Origin: Lichenifustis flavocetrariae
GTDB lineage: Bacteria > Pseudomonadota > Alphaproteobacteria > Rhizobiales > Beijerinckiaceae
Assembly (NCBI RefSeq): GCF_026130545.1
Contig: NZ_JAMOIM010000013.1
Span: 1-64,000 of the forward strand
Reading direction: 5' to 3'
Length of the DNA: 64,000 nucleotides
Under the pieces are notes generated by a model. That model searched no databases. It saw only the letters and a list, made by a program, of their open reading frames with translations, and had not been told where the DNA came from. Below, one piece after another: positions 1 through 8,207 of this stretch (positions are counted from its first letter, which is position 1; every line of letters starts with the position of its first letter). The translations under genes were made by a program, and so were the position numbers.

Positions 1-77
1 AATGGTGGCCGACATCAAATCGGAACGCTGGCCGGCTTCAGATCGGAATACCCGGCCGGCTTGCATCGGAATTCGCA
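1..77. repeat. Degenerate terminal repeats resembling an IS21-family end
   Basis: Three successive units share a core like ggccggcttcagatcggaat. They begin near positions 7, 30 and 54 and are about 24 bases apart, the last being shortened. Multiple direct repeats of this kind are typical of IS21-family (istA/istB) ends. No istA or istB coding sequence lies to the right, so the element, if present, is to the left of the window. The family assignment rests on memory of similar termini and is not proven. Confidence 0.45.
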
Positions 78-395
78 TTCGAGCGGCGGCCGAGGTGGGT
101 GAGCACCGCGTGGGGCAGAATCCGCTTCCCCGCTGAACTTACGTCGTAAGCAAGGGACGATGAGTGTTGAGAGCAGACGGGATCAGTATGGCCTCGAGAT
201 TGAGTTCGCCTCTTCTACGACGCAAACCTGAAACAGTGATCGGCATGCAGTTCTAGAAGATCCGAGTTTCCAACCGAAGCGCTGGCCGGAAGGTTCTGTA
301 TTTGTCTCAGGACTGCAGGAGGGAAACGTAGCGATAGTGGCTGTTAGCGTCTTGCGCTCAAGTGCGCATCAGCGTTCGCGCCGGAGTAAACCGTA
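78..395. other. Gene-free stretch between IS-like end and cupin gene
   Basis: No open frame here has a ribosome binding site or a recognisable protein. The downstream end of the cupin operon lies at its right edge. I see no convincing terminator hairpin in it. Confidence 0.4.
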
Positions 396-944
396 TCAGG
401 CGAGCGTCAGCATCTCGGTGCGGTATTTCGGAGCCAGTTCCTGCGCGAGTTTACCCTTGGCGGCCTGCTCCTCCTTACTGATTTCCGGTGGTGCCGCGTC
501 GCGACTGGCGACGGCCACCCCGACTGTCATGAAGAACTCTTCCTGACCCGCAGGCGTGCACATGCACAGCATGTGGACAGTCTTTCCCGACGTGTTCCAA
601 AAGGCGTGCGGAGCATTGGACGGTATGTTTGCGGTGGCAGGGGCCCTCACTGTCTGTGTCTCGCCTCTGAAGGTGAACTCCAGTTCTCCCTCCAGCAGCG
701 AGAACATCTCTTCGAAGTCATGGCGATGCGGGGGTGGTCCGCTGCCGTCGGGCACCAGCATGTCGATCAGACAGTAGCGGCCATCGGTCTCGTCGCCAGA
801 GACAAGAATTGTATAGGTGTCCCCGACGAGCGAGATATGGCGAGCGGTGGGGTCGTCAGGATCGACCACGGTCAGTTTGCGGTTCGGATCGTCGGCGGGG
901 ATGGGACCGGTCCGGCCGGTCGAGGTGATCGAGTATTCGTTCAT
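396..944 (-). CDS. Cupin-domain protein, last gene of the catabolic operon
   Basis: This 182-residue protein has a single cupin fold. Motif 1 is seen around residues 72-80 (PHRHDFEEMF) with an acidic metal-ligand position further on (EGELEF), and motif 2 lies near PHAFWNTSG (residues 112-120). The His/Glu set suggests a bound divalent metal. Small cupins of this type serve as dioxygenases, isomerases or binding proteins, and the substrate cannot be told. The ATG at 944 was chosen over the longer open frame because an aaggag site precedes it and it overlaps the upstream stop codon by ATGA. It is the seventh and last gene of the operon. Confidence 0.85.
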   Translation of the reverse strand: MNEYSITSTGRTGPIPADDPNRKLTVVDPDDPTARHISLVGDTYTILVSGDETDGRYCLIDMLVPDGSGPPPHRHDFEEMFSLLEGELEFTFRGETQTVRAPATANIPSNAPHAFWNTSGKTVHMLCMCTPAGQEEFFMTVGVAVASRDAAPPEISKEEQAAKGKLAQELAPKYRTEMLTLA

Positions 945-1888
945 CGTGCTTCTCCTTGTGATTCGGGGATTACGGCCTTCGCCGCGACTGCGAGTATGCG
1001 ACGGACGACTTCTCGGGGCCGCTCCTCGGGCATGAAATGCCCGCAATCGGACAGGGTGTGGGCCTCGACGTTCTCGGCGACCAAGGCGGCCATCTGGCCG
1101 ACCTTGTCGCCCAGACCCTTCTCGCCTCCGAGCGCCACCAGGGGCGCCTTGATCTTGCGTTTCGTCAGCGGTTCGGTCTGCGCGATGCTGGTGAAGGCGG
1201 CGCGGTAGACGCCCAGGGCGCCGAGCACGCCGGTGCGGCCGGCGAAGGTGCGAAGGTATTCGTCCACGACCGCCGGGGTGAACACGTCCTGACGCACGGT
1301 CGCGGGCCCTTGGAAGAACCATTGAAGGAACGCCCGCTCGTTGCCCACGATGAGCGCCTCGGGCACGCCGGATGCGAGCGGCAAGATCCACCACCACATC
1401 GAGCCGTTCGCCATGGCGTCGGGCGTGTAGGTGAACACCTTTCGCAGGACTTCGCCTAGCATCACGGGGGCTTCGATATAGAGCAGGCCTGCGACCTCGC
1501 GGGGGTGGTCGGCGGACCAGATCAAAGCGGGGAGCGCACCCATGTCGTGAGCCGCGTGGATCACGGGCTTGCCAGCCCTAAATCCGATGCTAGCGACGAG
1601 CGCGCGGCATTCCTGCGACAGGGCGCGAGCGTCATAGCCCTCGACGCCGTCCGGCTTGTCGCTGTCGCCGAAGCCGCGCATGTCCGGGACCAGGACCCAC
1701 ATGCCCGCCTCCGCCAGCGCGGTCGCGACCTCCCGCCACGCATAGCCGGTCGAGAGAAAGCCGTGCCACAGGATCACCGGCTGGCCTCCGGGGTCACCGC
1801 CGATCCAATGGTGGAGGCGCACGCCGCCGACCGTCTCCATCTCGCTGCGCAAGCCCGGTATCGGCAGGCCGGCGAACATCGCGGTCAT
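941..1888 (-). CDS. Alpha/beta hydrolase of the epoxide hydrolase / dehalogenase type
   Basis: The protein has 315 residues. The oxyanion-hole motif HGFLSTGYAW begins at residue 42. The nucleophile elbow HDMGA places an aspartate (about residue 115) where esterases carry serine, and the catalytic His is in DCGHFMPEE near residue 284. An Asp nucleophile points to epoxide hydrolase, haloalkane dehalogenase or related C-X bond hydrolysis rather than ester cleavage. The product is cytosolic with no signal peptide. The start at 1888 overlaps the preceding stop (ATGA) and the stop overlaps the cupin start, so all three reading frames are translationally coupled. Confidence 0.85.
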   Translation of the reverse strand: MTAMFAGLPIPGLRSEMETVGGVRLHHWIGGDPGGQPVILWHGFLSTGYAWREVATALAEAGMWVLVPDMRGFGDSDKPDGVEGYDARALSQECRALVASIGFRAGKPVIHAAHDMGALPALIWSADHPREVAGLLYIEAPVMLGEVLRKVFTYTPDAMANGSMWWWILPLASGVPEALIVGNERAFLQWFFQGPATVRQDVFTPAVVDEYLRTFAGRTGVLGALGVYRAAFTSIAQTEPLTKRKIKAPLVALGGEKGLGDKVGQMAALVAENVEAHTLSDCGHFMPEERPREVVRRILAVAAKAVIPESQGEAR

Positions 1889-2493
1889 GGCCGCGCCCAC
1901 CCGACCGGCAGCATCGGCGAGATTGCCGTCATCGCCATGACCAGCGGCCCGCCCTCTGGCGTGCTCCAGTCCTGGACGAGTTCGGCGACCATCGTGTTGG
2001 TCGAGGTCAGCCACACGCCCGCGCGCTCCATGCGGCGACGCGCCATCTCCTCGCCGATCTGTGTGTCGGTTCCGCAGGCGTCCATCACGGCGAGCACTTC
2101 GAAGCCCGCCTCGACGGCGCTGATCGCGGGAAAGACGAGGCAGATGTCGGTCGTTACCGCGGCCATGATCAACTGACGCCGGCCCGTCGCCTCGATCGCC
2201 CGCACGAAGTTGCCGTCGGTCCAAGCGTTGACTATGCCGACGCGCTTGACGCGGGCCGCATAGGCGTCCGGCATGGTTTGCTGGAGCAGGGGATGGAGCG
2301 GCCCCTGAACGTGGTCCTCCTGGCTCGAGGTCATCACGATCGGCATCTTGTAGGCAAGCGCCGCCTGTCCGAGGAGCGCGGCGTTGCGAACCGCAGTATC
2401 GGGCATGACGTTCTTGATCAGCTGGATCGTGCCGACCTGGTGGTCGATCAGGACCAGCGCCGCCGTCTCTGGCGTGAAATGCGGAGAGGACAT
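1885..2493 (-). CDS. Isochorismatase-family cysteine hydrolase
   Basis: This 202-residue isochorismatase-fold protein has Asp in LIDHQ (residue 17), a Lys in the middle region (RVKRVG, near 83) and the nucleophilic Cys in AVTTDICL (residue 118), the usual Asp-Lys-Cys triad. Members hydrolyse amides, ureido groups or vinyl ethers, and many are annotated as nicotinamidase-like or YcaC-like. The ATG at 2493 has an aaagga site about 10 bases upstream. It follows the Old Yellow Enzyme gene by 31 bases and overlaps the alpha/beta hydrolase start. The substrate is unknown. Confidence 0.85.
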   Translation of the reverse strand: MSSPHFTPETAALVLIDHQVGTIQLIKNVMPDTAVRNAALLGQAALAYKMPIVMTSSQEDHVQGPLHPLLQQTMPDAYAARVKRVGIVNAWTDGNFVRAIEATGRRQLIMAAVTTDICLVFPAISAVEAGFEVLAVMDACGTDTQIGEEMARRRMERAGVWLTSTNTMVAELVQDWSTPEGGPLVMAMTAISPMLPVGWARP

Positions 2494-2524
2494 CTTGTTG
2501 TTCCTTTGATCGGGGTCGCCGCGC

Positions 2525-3601
2525 TTACGCGGCGAGAGCCGGGTAGTCGGTGTAGCCCGCTGATCCAGTGCCGTAGAAAAGCGCGGGGTTGGGCTTGTTG
2601 AGCGGCGCGTCGGTTTCGAAGCGTTCGACGAGATCCGGGTTGGCGATGTAGGGCACGCCGAAGGCGACGAGGTCGGCCTGACCACTCGCAATCGCGGTGT
2701 TGCCCTTCGCCTTGTCGAAGCCGGTGTTGACGATCAACGGCACCGATACTAGGTCGCGGAACGTCTCGACCACGTGCTTGATCTGGGCGCGCTCCGCGTC
2801 CTTGGCGTTCGGCTCGAGGAGGCAGATATAGGCGACGCCGAGCGCGTTCAGTGCCTGGATCACAAAGTCGAACGTCGCGCGCTTGTTGCCGTCTTCCACC
2901 CCATACAGAGAGCTCGACGGCGACAGCCGCACGCCGACCCGGTCAGCCGACCAGGCGGCGATCATCGCTTCGGCCGTCTCCAGCATCAGCCGTGTGCGGT
3001 TCTCGGCGGAGCCGCCATAGGCGTCGGCGCGGCGGTTGCTGCCGTCCTGCAGGAACTGGTCCTGCAAGTAGCCATTTGCGCCGTGGAGCTCGACACCATC
3101 GAAGCCGGCGGCGCGGGCGTTTCGGGTCGCTTGTGCGAACGTCTCGACGATTGCGGGGATCTCGGCGATGTCGAGCTCGCGAGGGATCGGGAAGTCGACG
3201 CGTCCGGTTGGCAGGAAGAAATCGCCGGTCGCAGCGATGGCCGACGGACCGACGGGCATTTCGCCGCCGCGCATGTCGGGATGAGCGACGCGGCCGCAAT
3301 GCCAGATCTGGCAGAAGATGCGCCCGCCCGCCGCATGGACGGCGTCGGTGATGCGACGCCACCCGGCGATCTGGTCATCGCGGTGGATGCCGGGGCAGCG
3401 GATGATGCCGTGCGCCTGATCCGACACCTGCACGCACTCGGTGACCATCAGACCGGAGGAAGCCCGCTGGACGTAATAGTCGAGCATCAGATCGGTCGGG
3501 ACACCGTCCTCGCTGGCGCGGGTCCTGGTCATGGCCGACATCAACACGCGGTTGGGGAGCGTAAGACCGTGCAGATCGAAGGGAGTGAAGAGGTCGGTCA
3601 T
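2525..3601 (-). CDS. Old Yellow Enzyme family alkene reductase (NemA-like)
   Basis: This 358-residue FMN-dependent reductase spans the whole TIM barrel. The substrate-binding pair is seen in ELHGANGYLQDQFL (His173, Asn176, with Tyr178), and the C-terminal phosphate-binding region reads LVAFGVPYIANPDL. The family reduces activated C=C bonds, maleimides, nitroesters and quinone-type electrophiles with NAD(P)H. The start at 3601 has an aaagga site. The gene sits 90 bases after the SDR and starts the second half of the operon. Confidence 0.93.
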   Translation of the reverse strand: MTDLFTPFDLHGLTLPNRVLMSAMTRTRASEDGVPTDLMLDYYVQRASSGLMVTECVQVSDQAHGIIRCPGIHRDDQIAGWRRITDAVHAAGGRIFCQIWHCGRVAHPDMRGGEMPVGPSAIAATGDFFLPTGRVDFPIPRELDIAEIPAIVETFAQATRNARAAGFDGVELHGANGYLQDQFLQDGSNRRADAYGGSAENRTRLMLETAEAMIAAWSADRVGVRLSPSSSLYGVEDGNKRATFDFVIQALNALGVAYICLLEPNAKDAERAQIKHVVETFRDLVSVPLIVNTGFDKAKGNTAIASGQADLVAFGVPYIANPDLVERFETDAPLNKPNPALFYGTGSAGYTDYPALAA

Positions 3602-3691
3602 CGTGAACTGTCCTTTATGAGGTGAGACACGGGCCAAGCCGGCCCGGGTGCTGCGAAGGCGAAGAGGGTCAGGTGGATCTCGCGGCCATGG

Positions 3692-4432
3692 TCAAAGCAT
3701 GTGCTTGCCGCCGTCGACGTTGACGGTCTGGCCTGAGATGAAGTCGGCGTCGGGCGAGGCGAGGAAGAAGATTGCGCCGATCAGGTCGTGCCCCGTTTCC
3801 TCACGCGGAAGGGCGCGCAGCTTGATCTGTTGATCGATCAGCTCGGGCGGCATGTTGGCTTTCACGGCCGGCGTCACCGTCAGCCCCGGCGTGACGACGT
3901 TCACCGTAATGCCATCCTTGCCGAACACGCGGGCGAGGCTGCGCGACAGGCCGAACAGCCCCGATTTCGCTGCGACGTAATGGACCTGGTCGGCGACGCC
4001 CTCAAACACTGATGCGGAGCCGATGTTGACGATCCGACCCCAGCCGCGCCCGCGCAGCAGCGGCGCCATGGCCTTGATCATCAGGAAGGTGCCGGTGAGG
4101 TTGATGTCGACCACCTTGCGGAAGTCGTCGGCGGTCATCTCGTCGAACGTCTGCATCGGGAAGAAGCCGGCGACGTTCACCAGCACGTCGACACGCCCGC
4201 CCACATCACTGGCCAGCGCCGCGACCCGTCCGCAATCCTCCTCCTTGGAGATGTCGCCCACGACGGTGTGCAGCTTCGCCTCGGGCTCTTGACTGTCGAC
4301 CAGCAACTTCAGCGCTTTGTCGCTGGTGTCGGTGGCCACGACGGTGTCGCCGTTGGCCAGGAAGCGCTCGACGGCGAGCTTCCCCATGCCGCCCGCGGCG
4401 CCCGTGATGACGACGATGCGATCGGTCTTCAT
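3692..4432 (-). CDS. Classical short-chain dehydrogenase/reductase
   Basis: This is a 246-residue classical SDR. It has the cofactor motif TGAAGGMG (residues 10-17), NVAG near 86-89, a catalytic Ser near 139 and the YVAAK pair (Tyr152, Lys156). An acidic residue after the second strand (ATDTSD) favours NAD(H). The enzyme probably interconverts an alcohol and a ketone in the pathway this operon encodes. The ATG at 4432 overlaps the stop of the CocE-like gene by ATGA. Confidence 0.92.
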   Translation of the reverse strand: MKTDRIVVITGAAGGMGKLAVERFLANGDTVVATDTSDKALKLLVDSQEPEAKLHTVVGDISKEEDCGRVAALASDVGGRVDVLVNVAGFFPMQTFDEMTADDFRKVVDINLTGTFLMIKAMAPLLRGRGWGRIVNIGSASVFEGVADQVHYVAAKSGLFGLSRSLARVFGKDGITVNVVTPGLTVTPAVKANMPPELIDQQIKLRALPREETGHDLIGAIFFLASPDADFISGQTVNVDGGKHML

Positions 4433-6077
4433 TTTGGGACCTTCTCTGCTGCAATACTGCGCGGCCGCTCATGGAGGCGCAGCCGGGAGGGATGCGCGGC
4501 GTCGTGGTGGTAGGTGTCGGTGCCGACCTTCTGGCCGTACCAGTGCGTCATCGGCGCTTCGGTGATCGCCGACTCCCAGTTGCTGATCTCGAGCCGAAGC
4601 CGCTCGCCTTTGGCGACAAGCACGGACATCGGGATCAACTCGATCCGGAACTCGTAGGCCTCGCCCGGCGCAATCGGCTCGGCGCGATCGTGCCTCAGGA
4701 ACGGCCGCATCTCGGTGGTCAGCTCGGGGTCCTCGGCGCGGTGCGAGGCCCGCAACCAACCCTGCGAGACGCGGATAGAGGGCGGCTTCTCCGGGTCGCC
4801 CGGCAGCAGCGAGAGCTTGACCATCACATCCATGTCGGTCTGGTCCGAGGACGCGAAGAGATGTAGGACGCCCTGCCCGGTGAACTCGCGATCCTGGTCG
4901 AATGACTGGGACGTGAAGGTGACGACGCGCGCGGTGTGGTGCGGTACGCCTTGCTTGTCCATCGTCGTGACGCCGGCCATCCACTTGGGGTCGGGATAGG
5001 TCCAACTTGTTGCCCCGCCATCGGCGGCGGGCCGCTCGGCGATGAGCGAGCCGTCGTTGAGCGACTGCTCGTGGCCGCTCTTGGCGCCGCTCAGATGGAA
5101 CTCGGCGATCGTCGCGTCGGGCGGCGGCCAGTCCGGTGCGCCGAGGGTCGCGCCCTCGCCTTGGACGAAGAAGCGGACCTGCGGGCGATCCATCACGCCG
5201 TTGTCCCGCCCCTTCAGATGGTGATCGTACCAGGGCAGCACCTCGGCCCGGTGGAACTCCTCGTTGAAATAGAGCAGCTGAGCCTCGGCGAAGGTTTGCG
5301 CTCCGGTGATCAGGAGCTGCTTGGGGCCCTTCACGAGCCTATAACCTTCGAAGTTTCCGCGCAGGTGGAGCGACGCCTTGCCCCACGCGCCGATCGACAA
5401 AACGGGGATGTCGACCTGATCGAGCTCCCAAAAGGGGGAGCGCCGCCGCTGCCACGCGTCGTCGAACGGATGCTCGTACATCCGGCTGAGGATCTGGCCG
5501 CGGCCATGGTTGGTGATCGAGAGCCCTTCGCCCATGTGCTCGAGGATCACCGAGCCGTAGAGCCAGGAGTTCAGGAAGCCCTGGATCGGGATGCCGCCGT
5601 GGTACATCCAGTCGCGATACATGTCGGTCGCGCCGTCGAAGGCGGCGATGGTGACGAGGTGCGGCGGCTTGGTGCGCGCGGCGTTCCACTGGCTCCAGCA
5701 GTAGTAGGACATGCCGACCATCCCGATCGGCCCAGCCCAGCCCTGCGTTGCCACATGCTCGATCATGTCGTGGATCGCCTGCCTTCGGCGCGGCTGACCG
5801 GGTCCCAGGTCCCGTCCGAACGGCCCGTCCCCGGCACATCCATCGCGACGTAGGCGTAGCCCTCGTCGAGATAGAGCTGGATCGGACCGTACTCGGTGAA
5901 CGGAAACACCTGCGGCGCCGGCGGCAGATGGCGGAGCGCCTTCTGATAGGGCGAGGCCCCGAGCAGCACGGGAAATGGCCCGTTCCCGTTCTTTGGAAGG
6001 TAGACGTCCGCCCGGACCAAATCCCCGTACCGGGTGGTCACCTCGATCTCGAACGGCGTGACGTTGACGTCGACCAC
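4429..6077 (-). pseudogene. CocE/NonD-family X-Pro dipeptidyl-peptidase-like hydrolase, split by a 1-nt frameshift
   Basis: The two parts together cover a CocE/NonD alpha/beta hydrolase (acyl esterase or peptidase). The first (GTG 6077 to TGA 5763, 104 aa) has the initial strands and ends after VPGTGRSDGTWDPVSRAEG. The second (ATG 5766 to TGA 4429, 445 aa) begins MIEHVATQGW and contains the nucleophile elbow GMSYYCW and the C-terminal jelly-roll domain. Adding one G near 5780 restores the family sequence across the join. The break creates an ATGA overlap like those at the other junctions of this operon, so two-polypeptide translation is possible. A real mutation or a sequencing error are the alternatives. 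Confidence 0.85.
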
Positions 6078-6078
6078 C

Positions 6079-6924
6079 TCAGTGCACCTTCGATGAGGCG
6101 GCGAGTTCTTCGAAATAGGCCCGCAACGATCTCGGCTCGCGGCCGAGGATCGCGCGAAGCGTCACGCACGAGCCGAGCAGTCCGTGGCGGTCGTAATAGT
6201 CGAACATCAGTTGCATCGCGGCCGAGACGCCCTTGGGATGGGCGATCTGCGCCTCGACAGACTGCCCCAGCACGTCGCCCATCATCGCGGCGACGTCGCG
6301 GCGATCGAGATCGCCTTCGGCGCACAGCTCGAAGGTGCCGAAGTTCAAACGATCGCTGGTCAGGGCCATGGCCGCCGCTTCGGCCACGTCACGATAATCC
6401 ACCCGACTGAAGCGCGTGTCGGTCGACCACGGCTCGGCGAACACGCTGGTCTTGGCGACCGTTGGCCAGGCCTGATCCAAGTTCTGGAAGAACAGGGCTG
6501 GATGGAGGAACGTATATTCCATGTCGGATGCGAGCACCGCTTCCTCGACCGGCGCCTTTGCGCCATGGTTGACGAGGGCGCTCAGAATAGGGTGGATCAC
6601 GGAGGAGAAGACGAAGCGGCTGACCCCTGCGGCCTTCGCCGCCTCGACCATTGCGAGGCCCAAGTCTGCCTCATGGTCCTGGAAAGCGGGGGCGATGTAG
6701 AAGACGGCATCGACCCCGCGCACCGCTGCATCGAGGCTGGACCGGTCCCGCAAGTCGCCGACCGCGATCTCCTGGGCGCCGTGGTCGCGCACGGCGTCGC
6801 CCTGGGCGGGATCCTGAATGAACCCGCGCACGCGCGCTCCGTGCTCGGCGAGCGCGGGCACCACCAAGCCGGCGAACCGCCCAGCAGCGCCGACAGCCAG
6901 CACCGTTGCCGTACCGCCGTTCAC
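6079..6924 (-). CDS. NmrA-like NAD(P)-binding protein, first gene of the operon
   Basis: This 281-residue protein has an N-terminal Rossmann motif (VLAVGAAGRFAG), the second-strand Arg of atypical SDRs (VRGFIQDP) and VDAVFYIAP at the fourth strand. It lacks a clear YxxxK dyad, as is usual in NmrA/HSCARG redox sensors and in some isoflavone or quinone reductases. Translation probably starts at GTG 6924 with a weak gggaa site. It is the promoter-proximal gene of the seven-gene operon and lies 155 bases from the divergent LysR gene. Confidence 0.85.
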   Translation of the reverse strand: MNGGTATVLAVGAAGRFAGLVVPALAEHGARVRGFIQDPAQGDAVRDHGAQEIAVGDLRDRSSLDAAVRGVDAVFYIAPAFQDHEADLGLAMVEAAKAAGVSRFVFSSVIHPILSALVNHGAKAPVEEAVLASDMEYTFLHPALFFQNLDQAWPTVAKTSVFAEPWSTDTRFSRVDYRDVAEAAAMALTSDRLNFGTFELCAEGDLDRRDVAAMMGDVLGQSVEAQIAHPKGVSAAMQLMFDYYDRHGLLGSCVTLRAILGREPRSLRAYFEELAASSKVH

Positions 6925-7033
6925 GATCTTTTCCCGACTTGGGCTGAGTCTAGCGCGTGCACGCGGTTGATCTGGTTAGGCATAGTCGTCCTCCGTGATC
7001 CTCGAAGGACATAACGCTCCTGTTGGGCTACCC

Positions 7034-7066
7034 CTCAGGACCTTGTAGGAACGCACTGTTCCTGAG
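7034..7066. promoter_or_regulatory. Nested inverted repeats between divergent operon and LysR gene
   Basis: A perfect 6-bp inverted repeat AGGAAC-gcact-GTTCCT (7047-7063) sits inside a wider one, CTCAGGA (7034-7040) with TCCTGAG (7060-7066). It lies just ahead of the LysR start (7080) and about 110 bases upstream of the NmrA-like gene. The position is right for an autoregulatory LysR site that also serves the catabolic operon. No T-tract follows, so a terminator is unlikely. Confidence 0.5.
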
Positions 7067-7079
7067 TTGGGATGGTCTG

Positions 7080-8030
7080 ATGATCGACTTGAACGACTTG
7101 CGCGTCTTCGCCAGCGTGGCTCGCCTACGAAGCTTTTCTGCCGCGGCTCGCGAGATCGGCATGCCGAAGTCTTCGGTGAGCCGAGGCATAGCGCGCCTCG
7201 AACACGCGCTATCCACGCGTCTCGTGCAACGCACCACGCGCGAGGTACGGCTTACCGCGTCCGGTATCCTGTTGCAAGATCGTTGCCTCAGCATCCTGAC
7301 GGGCATCGATCAGGCCGTCGACGAAGTCGGAAGCCTCGGGGATGGGCCGCGGGGAGTCCTACGCATTACCAGCGGTATCGGCTTTGGGCTGAACGTCCTG
7401 AGCGATCTGCTACCCCCGTTCATTGAACGACATCCTCACGTGCGCGTGGCGCTGGAGCTGACGAGTCGCAATGTCGATCTAGTCGCGGAGGGTATGGACA
7501 TCGCGATCCGGATCGGTCCCATGAACGACTCCGAAATGGTTTCGACGCACCTCGGGACGATCTGCCGATATACCTGCGCGTCGCCGATCTACCTCCAGCG
7601 CCGGGGTGAGCCGGGCGGAATCAGAGCACTGGCAGAGCATGACTTGATTGAAATGCTCGGTTCCGATGGGCGCCCACGTCCCTGGATATTCCACCGCCCG
7701 GGCCAAGCTACGATCACGGTCGAGAACGAGCCACGCATTGCGGTCAATGATCCCGTCACGATCCACCGACTTGTCGTGAACGGTGCGGGCATCGGTGTTT
7801 TATCGGGCTATCTCTGCGCCCCCGACATCGCTGCCCGGCGGTTGATTCGCCTCTTCTCCGAATGGGAACTGCCGCCGCTTGACGTCAGCCTCGTGTTCCC
7901 GAGCAGCCGCGAATTGTCGCCTTCCGTGAGGGCGTTCGTGACCTACATGAAGGCCGTTTCAGCCGTCGGTCTTTCCTGGCAAGATGACATCATGGCCGTC
8001 TCTCACCCAGTCACAGCCAGCGACGATTAG
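7080..8030 (+). CDS. LysR-family transcriptional regulator
   Basis: The protein has 316 residues counted from ATG 7080. The winged HTH spans about residues 1-60 (RSFSAAAREIGMPKSSVSR), followed by the periplasmic-binding-like effector domain. A longer frame opens at TTG 7023, but the added residues do not belong to the family and they overlap the palindrome. It is divergent from the NmrA-to-cupin operon and is its likely regulator. The effector is probably the pathway substrate or an intermediate. Confidence 0.92.
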   Translation: MIDLNDLRVFASVARLRSFSAAAREIGMPKSSVSRGIARLEHALSTRLVQRTTREVRLTASGILLQDRCLSILTGIDQAVDEVGSLGDGPRGVLRITSGIGFGLNVLSDLLPPFIERHPHVRVALELTSRNVDLVAEGMDIAIRIGPMNDSEMVSTHLGTICRYTCASPIYLQRRGEPGGIRALAEHDLIEMLGSDGRPRPWIFHRPGQATITVENEPRIAVNDPVTIHRLVVNGAGIGVLSGYLCAPDIAARRLIRLFSEWELPPLDVSLVFPSSRELSPSVRAFVTYMKAVSAVGLSWQDDIMAVSHPVTASDD

Positions 8031-8043
8031 GCTTACATGATGA

Positions 8044-8199
8044 GAAGCCGGTTCTGCTCGCATTGTTCGCTATGCTCAACCGCCAGCGCGGGATCTTCAT
8101 CGCATCTGCGAAGCGGCAGTGGCCGGACGCGTCGAGCTTCTCGACGACACGCTGCTGATCGATCAGGAGGCCGTCTATGCAGGCTCTATCTCAGCCTGA
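8044..8199 (+). other. Possible C-terminal remnant of an unidentified gene
   Basis: A 51-codon open stretch reads as protein-like sequence (RICEAAVAGRVELLDDTLL) and ends at TGA 8199. A stop codon lies directly before it and there is no start codon. It may be the tail of a lost gene, or chance. I do not recognise the family. Confidence 0.2.
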
Positions 8200-8207
8200 A
8201 TCGGCGT

